Below are positions 50,381-53,913 of a DNA stretch of 53,913 nt, piece by piece (the stretch's first letter is position 1; each line of letters opens with the position of its first letter). The translations under genes were made by a program, and so were the position numbers. The notes under the pieces are model-generated. The model was not told the DNA's origin and made no database searches. It worked only from the letters and a program-made list of their open reading frames with translations. Source of the stretch: Terrimesophilobacter sp036833635. GTDB lineage: Bacteria > Actinomycetota > Actinomycetes > Actinomycetales > Microbacteriaceae. The stretch lies in contig DAITPJ010000005.1 in assembly GCA_036833635.1 (NCBI GenBank), forward strand, positions 1-53,913, given 5' to 3'.

Positions 50381-53300
50381 CTAGCTTACAACGACCGATA
50401 CTCGCTGTTCGATGACGACGAGAAGATCGCCGGCGTCGACCTGCTGCGTCACGGGGATCGCGACACGCCCTACAGTGCCGGCGACAGAGCACGTGATGGC
50501 CGCCTCCATCTTCATGGCCTCGATGCTCGCCACGACCTGTCCCGCCTCGACGGTGTCGCCCTGCGCGACCTTGAGGGTCACGACCCCGGAGAACGGCGCA
50601 GGGACCTGGCCGGCATCGGTCGGATCGGCCTTCTCGGCCGACCGCCTTTCGACGGTGATGGAGCGGTCGCGTACGAAGACGGGTCGCAGCTGGCCGTTGA
50701 TGACCGTCATGACGGTCCTCATGCCCTTGTCGTCGGCCTCGCCGATGGCCTCCAGACCGACGATGAGATTGACGCCGGTCTCGATCTCGACGACATGCTC
50801 CACCCCGGATCGAAGGCCGTACAGGTAATCGAGGGTGTCGATGACCGAGAGGTCGCCGTAGGTCTCCCTCTGTTCCTCGAACTGCCGCGCCGGACCCGGG
50901 AAGAGAAGTCGATTGAGGGTCGTTCGCCGGGCGACCGAGTCGCCGTCGAGGGCGGCGATATCGTCGGCGTCCAGATCCCCGACCTCGATGGAGACGGTGC
51001 GGCCCGCCAGCACCTTGGTGCGGAACGGCTCTGGCCAGCCCCCGGGAGGGTCACCGAGTTCACCCGCCATGAAAGAGATGACCGAATCCGGAATGTCGTA
51101 GTTGCCCGGGTTCGCTTCGAAGTCGTTCGGGTCGGCATCCGCGGCCGCGAGGGCGAGGGCGAGATCGCCCACGACCTTGGACGACGGCGTGACCTTGGGC
51201 GGGCGACCGAGGATGCGGTTGGCCGCCGCATACCAGTCCTCGATCTTCTCGAACTGCTCCCCGAGCCCGAGGGCAACGGCCTGTACCCGAAGGTTCGAGA
51301 GCTGGCCGCCGGGGATCTCGTGATGGTAGACCCTCCCGGTCGGCCCTGGAAGCCCGGACTCGAACGGCCGGTAGACCCGCCTCACGGCCTCCCAGTACGG
51401 CTCGAGGTCTGAGACCGCCTGGAGAGAGAGCCCCGTGTCGCGCTCGGTGTTCGCGAGCGCTGCGACGAGCGCAGAGGCCGGCGGCTGGCTCGTGGTGCCC
51501 GCCATCGGCGCACTCGCGACGTCGACGGCGTCCGCCCCTGCACGGCTTGCCGCCAGGAGGGTTGCGAGCTGGCCGCCTGCCGTGTCGTGCGTGTGCACGT
51601 GCACCGGGAGGTCGAAACGTTCGCGCAGGGCCGTCACGAGCCGTTCAGCGGCGCCGGCGCGCAGGAGGCCCGCCATGTCCTTGACGGCCAGGATGTGGGC
51701 TCCAGCCTCGACCATGCGCTCGGCAAGGCGAAGGTAGTAATCGAGGGTGTAAAGGTCCTCCTTCGGGTCGAGCAGGTCTCCCGTGTAGCACAGGGCGACC
51801 TCGGCGACCGCGACGCCGGTCTCAAGGACGGAGTCGATCGCGGGCCGCATCTGGTCGACGTCGTTGAGCGCATCGAAGATGCGGAAGATGTCGACACCGG
51901 TGCCGGCCGCCTCGCGCACGAAGGCATCCGTGACTTTCGTCGGGTACGGGGTATAACCCACCGTGTTGCGACCGCGCAGGAGCATCTGGATGGCAATGTT
52001 GGGGATCGCCTCGCGCAGCCTGGCGAGCCTTTCCCACGGATCCTCGCCGAGGAAGCGAAGCGCGACGTCGTAGGTGGCGCCGCCCCACGCTTCGACCGAA
52101 AGCAGTTCCGGGGTGAGCCGGGCGACGTGGGGGGCAGCGGTCACGAGGTCCTTCGTGCGCACGCGCGTGGCCAGGAGGGACTGGTGCGCGTCGCGGAAGG
52201 TCGTCTCGGTGACCGCGAGAGCGGTCTGGCTGCGGAGCGCCGCGGCGAAGCCGGCGGGTCCGAGCTCCCTGAGTCGATCGCGGGATCCTGGAGGAGGAGG
52301 TGTGCCGAGGTCGATGACCGGCAGCTTGAGCGCCGGACTGGCGAGATCCTCGCCGGTGCCGTTCGGCTGGTTGACCGTGACGTCGGCGAGCCAGGTGAGG
52401 ATCTTGGTGCCGCGGTCCTTCGACGGCCTGGCGTGGACGAGTTCCGGGCGTTCATCGATGAACGACGTGCTGATGTCCCCTGCGGCGAACGAAGGGTCGT
52501 CGAGTACGGCCTGCAGGAAGGGGATGTTCGTCGACACGCCCCGGATGCGGAACTCGGCGAGCCCGCGCTTGGCCCGTGCGACCGCCGCGGCGAAGTCGTG
52601 TCCGCGGCACGTCATCTTCACGAGCATCGAGTCGAAGTGCGGGCTGATGCTCGTACCAGGGTCGATCGTCCCCCCGTCGAGGCGGATGCCCCCGCCGCCC
52701 GGCGAGCGGTATGTCGTGATCTTGCCCGTGTCGGGTCGGAAACCCTCCGCCGGATCCTCGGTCGTGATCCGGCACTGCAGCGCGGCTCCTCGCAGTTCTA
52801 GCCGATCCTGGCTGAGTCCGAGATCGCCGAGCGTGTGCCCGAAGGCGATCCGCATCTGCGCCTGGACGAGGTCGACGTCAGTGACCTCCTCCGTCACTGT
52901 GTGCTCGACCTGGATGCGCGGGTTCATCTCGATGAAGACGTGCTGGCCCGCCCGCTCGCCGACCGTATCGAGAAGGAACTCGACGGTTCCCGCGTTGACG
53001 TAGCCGATCGACTTCGCGAAGGCCACGGCGTCGCGGTAGAGCGCATCGCGGATGGCGGGGTCGAGATTCGGCGCCGGCGCGATCTCGATGACCTTCTGGT
53101 TGCGGCGCTGGAGGCTGCAGTCGCGCTCGAAGAGGTGGATCGTATCGCCCGTGGAATCGGCGAGGATCTGGACCTCGATGTGACGGGGCCGCAGCACGGC
53201 CTGCTCGAGGAACATCGTCGGGTCCCCGAAGGCGCTGTCGGCCTCGCGCATGGCCGCCTCGAGCGCCTCGCGCAGGTCGCCTGGGGCGTCCACTCGACGC

Positions 53301-53803
53301 ATCCCCCGGCCTCCGCCGCCCGCGACGGCCTTGGCGAAGATCGGGAAGCCGATCGCCTCGGCGCCCGCCATGAGCTCGTCGATGTCCTTCGACGCCGGCG
53401 TCGAGGCGAGCACCGGCACCCCCGCGGCGATCGCGTGCTCCTTCGCAGTGACCTTGTTGCCGGCCATCTCGAGCACGGATTGTCCAGGACCGATGAAGGT
53501 GATCCCTGCGGCGGCGGCCGCTTCGGCGAGCTCCGGGTTCTCCGACAGGAAACCGTATCCGGGATAGATCGCGTCGGCGCCGCACTCCTGTGCTACGCGC
53601 AGGATTTCCGAGACATCGAGGTACGCCCGCACCGGGTGGCCCTGCGTGCCGATGAGGTAGGCCTCGTCCGCCTTGAGCCGGTGGAGGGAGTTGCGGTCCT
53701 CCCACGGGAAGACGGCCACCGTCCTGGCCCCGAGCTCGTAGGCGGCGCGGAAGGCGCGGATCGCGATCTCGCCTCGGTTGGCGACCAGGATCTTGCTGAA
53801 CAC
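50381..53803 (-). CDS. pyc: pyruvate carboxylase
   Basis: Pyc makes oxaloacetate from pyruvate and bicarbonate, refilling the TCA cycle. The 1140-residue single-chain enzyme has, in order, the biotin carboxylase domain (FSKILVANRGEIAIRAF, ATP-grasp loop KAVAGGGGRGMRRV), the carboxyltransferase barrel (TFRDAHQSLLATR, HVHTHDTAGGQ with metal-binding histidines), a tetramerisation region and the C-terminal biotinyl domain with EAMKME (biotin-accepting lysine at about residue 1098). GTG 53803 follows GAGAGGA; the open frame upstream lacks family sequence. It lies 29 nt upstream of the EspI-like gene. Confidence 0.96.
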   Translation of the reverse strand: MFSKILVANRGEIAIRAFRAAYELGARTVAVFPWEDRNSLHRLKADEAYLIGTQGHPVRAYLDVSEILRVAQECGADAIYPGYGFLSENPELAEAAAAAGITFIGPGQSVLEMAGNKVTAKEHAIAAGVPVLASTPASKDIDELMAGAEAIGFPIFAKAVAGGGGRGMRRVDAPGDLREALEAAMREADSAFGDPTMFLEQAVLRPRHIEVQILADSTGDTIHLFERDCSLQRRNQKVIEIAPAPNLDPAIRDALYRDAVAFAKSIGYVNAGTVEFLLDTVGERAGQHVFIEMNPRIQVEHTVTEEVTDVDLVQAQMRIAFGHTLGDLGLSQDRLELRGAALQCRITTEDPAEGFRPDTGKITTYRSPGGGGIRLDGGTIDPGTSISPHFDSMLVKMTCRGHDFAAAVARAKRGLAEFRIRGVSTNIPFLQAVLDDPSFAAGDISTSFIDERPELVHARPSKDRGTKILTWLADVTVNQPNGTGEDLASPALKLPVIDLGTPPPPGSRDRLRELGPAGFAAALRSQTALAVTETTFRDAHQSLLATRVRTKDLVTAAPHVARLTPELLSVEAWGGATYDVALRFLGEDPWERLARLREAIPNIAIQMLLRGRNTVGYTPYPTKVTDAFVREAAGTGVDIFRIFDALNDVDQMRPAIDSVLETGVAVAEVALCYTGDLLDPKEDLYTLDYYLRLAERMVEAGAHILAVKDMAGLLRAGAAERLVTALRERFDLPVHVHTHDTAGGQLATLLAASRAGADAVDVASAPMAGTTSQPPASALVAALANTERDTGLSLQAVSDLEPYWEAVRRVYRPFESGLPGPTGRVYHHEIPGGQLSNLRVQAVALGLGEQFEKIEDWYAAANRILGRPPKVTPSSKVVGDLALALAAADADPNDFEANPGNYDIPDSVISFMAGELGDPPGGWPEPFRTKVLAGRTVSIEVGDLDADDIAALDGDSVARRTTLNRLLFPGPARQFEEQRETYGDLSVIDTLDYLYGLRSGVEHVVEIETGVNLIVGLEAIGEADDKGMRTVMTVINGQLRPVFVRDRSITVERRSAEKADPTDAGQVPAPFSGVVTLKVAQGDTVEAGQVVASIEAMKMEAAITCSVAGTVGRVAIPVTQQVDAGDLLVVIEQRVSVVVS
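50383..50388 (-). promoter_or_regulatory. putative -10 box (TAAGCT) of the EspI-like gene
   Basis: TAAGCT on the minus strand overlaps the last codons and stop of pyc and would start a transcript with a leader of about 25 nt before GTG 50351. It suggests the ATPase and def can be transcribed apart from pyc. Confidence 0.35.
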
Positions 53804-53913
53804 GAATGTCCTCTCTTCGGATGCTCCAAAGACCTGCGGGCGTTCAAGGATAGTTCGCGGCACGGGGGCCGAATGGCGCACCTATGGTCGTCATCGGGCG
53901 AAGATTTAGGTTC
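53804..53913. other. region upstream of pyc, no gene
   Basis: This last 110 bases hold the pyc ribosome binding site (GAGAGGA just before GTG 53803) and probably its promoter. A TATCCT on the minus strand (53848-53853) is a weak -10 candidate. I see no coding frame or repeat in it. Confidence 0.5.

Overview
The window is a stretch of high-GC actinobacterial core chromosome, most likely from the family Microbacteriaceae. The evidence is the gene content (actinobacterial bcc-aa3 respiratory genes, a dcw cluster without ftsA but with sepF and divIVA, class II DAHP synthase, DUF3040 and DUF3043 proteins, frequent GTG starts) and a MurE substrate pocket that does not look meso-diaminopimelate specific. 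From memory, gene order strongly resembles the M. tuberculosis segment from roughly Rv2145c (wag31) to Rv2204c, shuffled and interrupted by housekeeping genes. There are 48 protein genes, tightly packed. I see no tRNA, rRNA, CRISPR array, insertion sequence, prophage or attachment site, and no gene-free gap longer than about 240 bases.

Layout: (1) 1-2516: the 3' end of a hypothetical gene, a YcaQ/AlkX-like DNA glycosylase and trpD. (2) 2594-10309: respiratory block. ctaE-qcrC-qcrA-qcrB run on the plus strand, facing ctaC-ctaD-ctaF plus a GNAT gene on the minus strand; together they encode the cytochrome bcc complex and four subunits of the aa3 oxidase. (3) 10417-15789: erpA, an M20 peptidase, a DUF3043 membrane protein, pyrD, nrdR and hisD. 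(4) 15824-24364: dnaE, rluD, lspA, divIVA, yggT, sepF, yggS and ftsZ. (5) 24519-38640: the dcw cluster proper, in transcription order mraZ-rsmH-ftsL-ftsI-murE-murF-mraY-murD-ftsW-murG-murC-ftsQ, with many 1-4 nt stop/start overlaps, then ftsZ with its own leader. (6) 38874-48533: DUF3040, polyprenyl synthase, an Rv2175c-like DNA-binding protein, a LysM/lysozyme-like secreted protein, a PASTA Ser/Thr kinase (PknL-like), aroG, plsC and a FadD15-like acyl-CoA synthetase. (7) 48546-53803: peptide deformylase, an EspI-like MinD/ParA ATPase and pyruvate carboxylase.

The genes connect lipid II synthesis, septum assembly, polar growth (DivIVA), wall sensing (PASTA kinase, LysM protein) and the respiratory chain. 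I did not find a convincing undescribed multi-gene system. The observations worth a second look are regulatory or fine-scale: a near-perfect dyad next to the ftsZ ribosome binding site, 10-bp-phased MraZ-type repeats in two orientations, an 18-bp perfect stem-loop between hisD and nrdR, a probable CTG start for yggT overlapping the sepF stop, substitutions in both substrate-contact motifs of MurE, a set of probable leaderless transcripts sharing a TARGCT-like -10, and an EspI-type ATPase with no ESX genes beside it.
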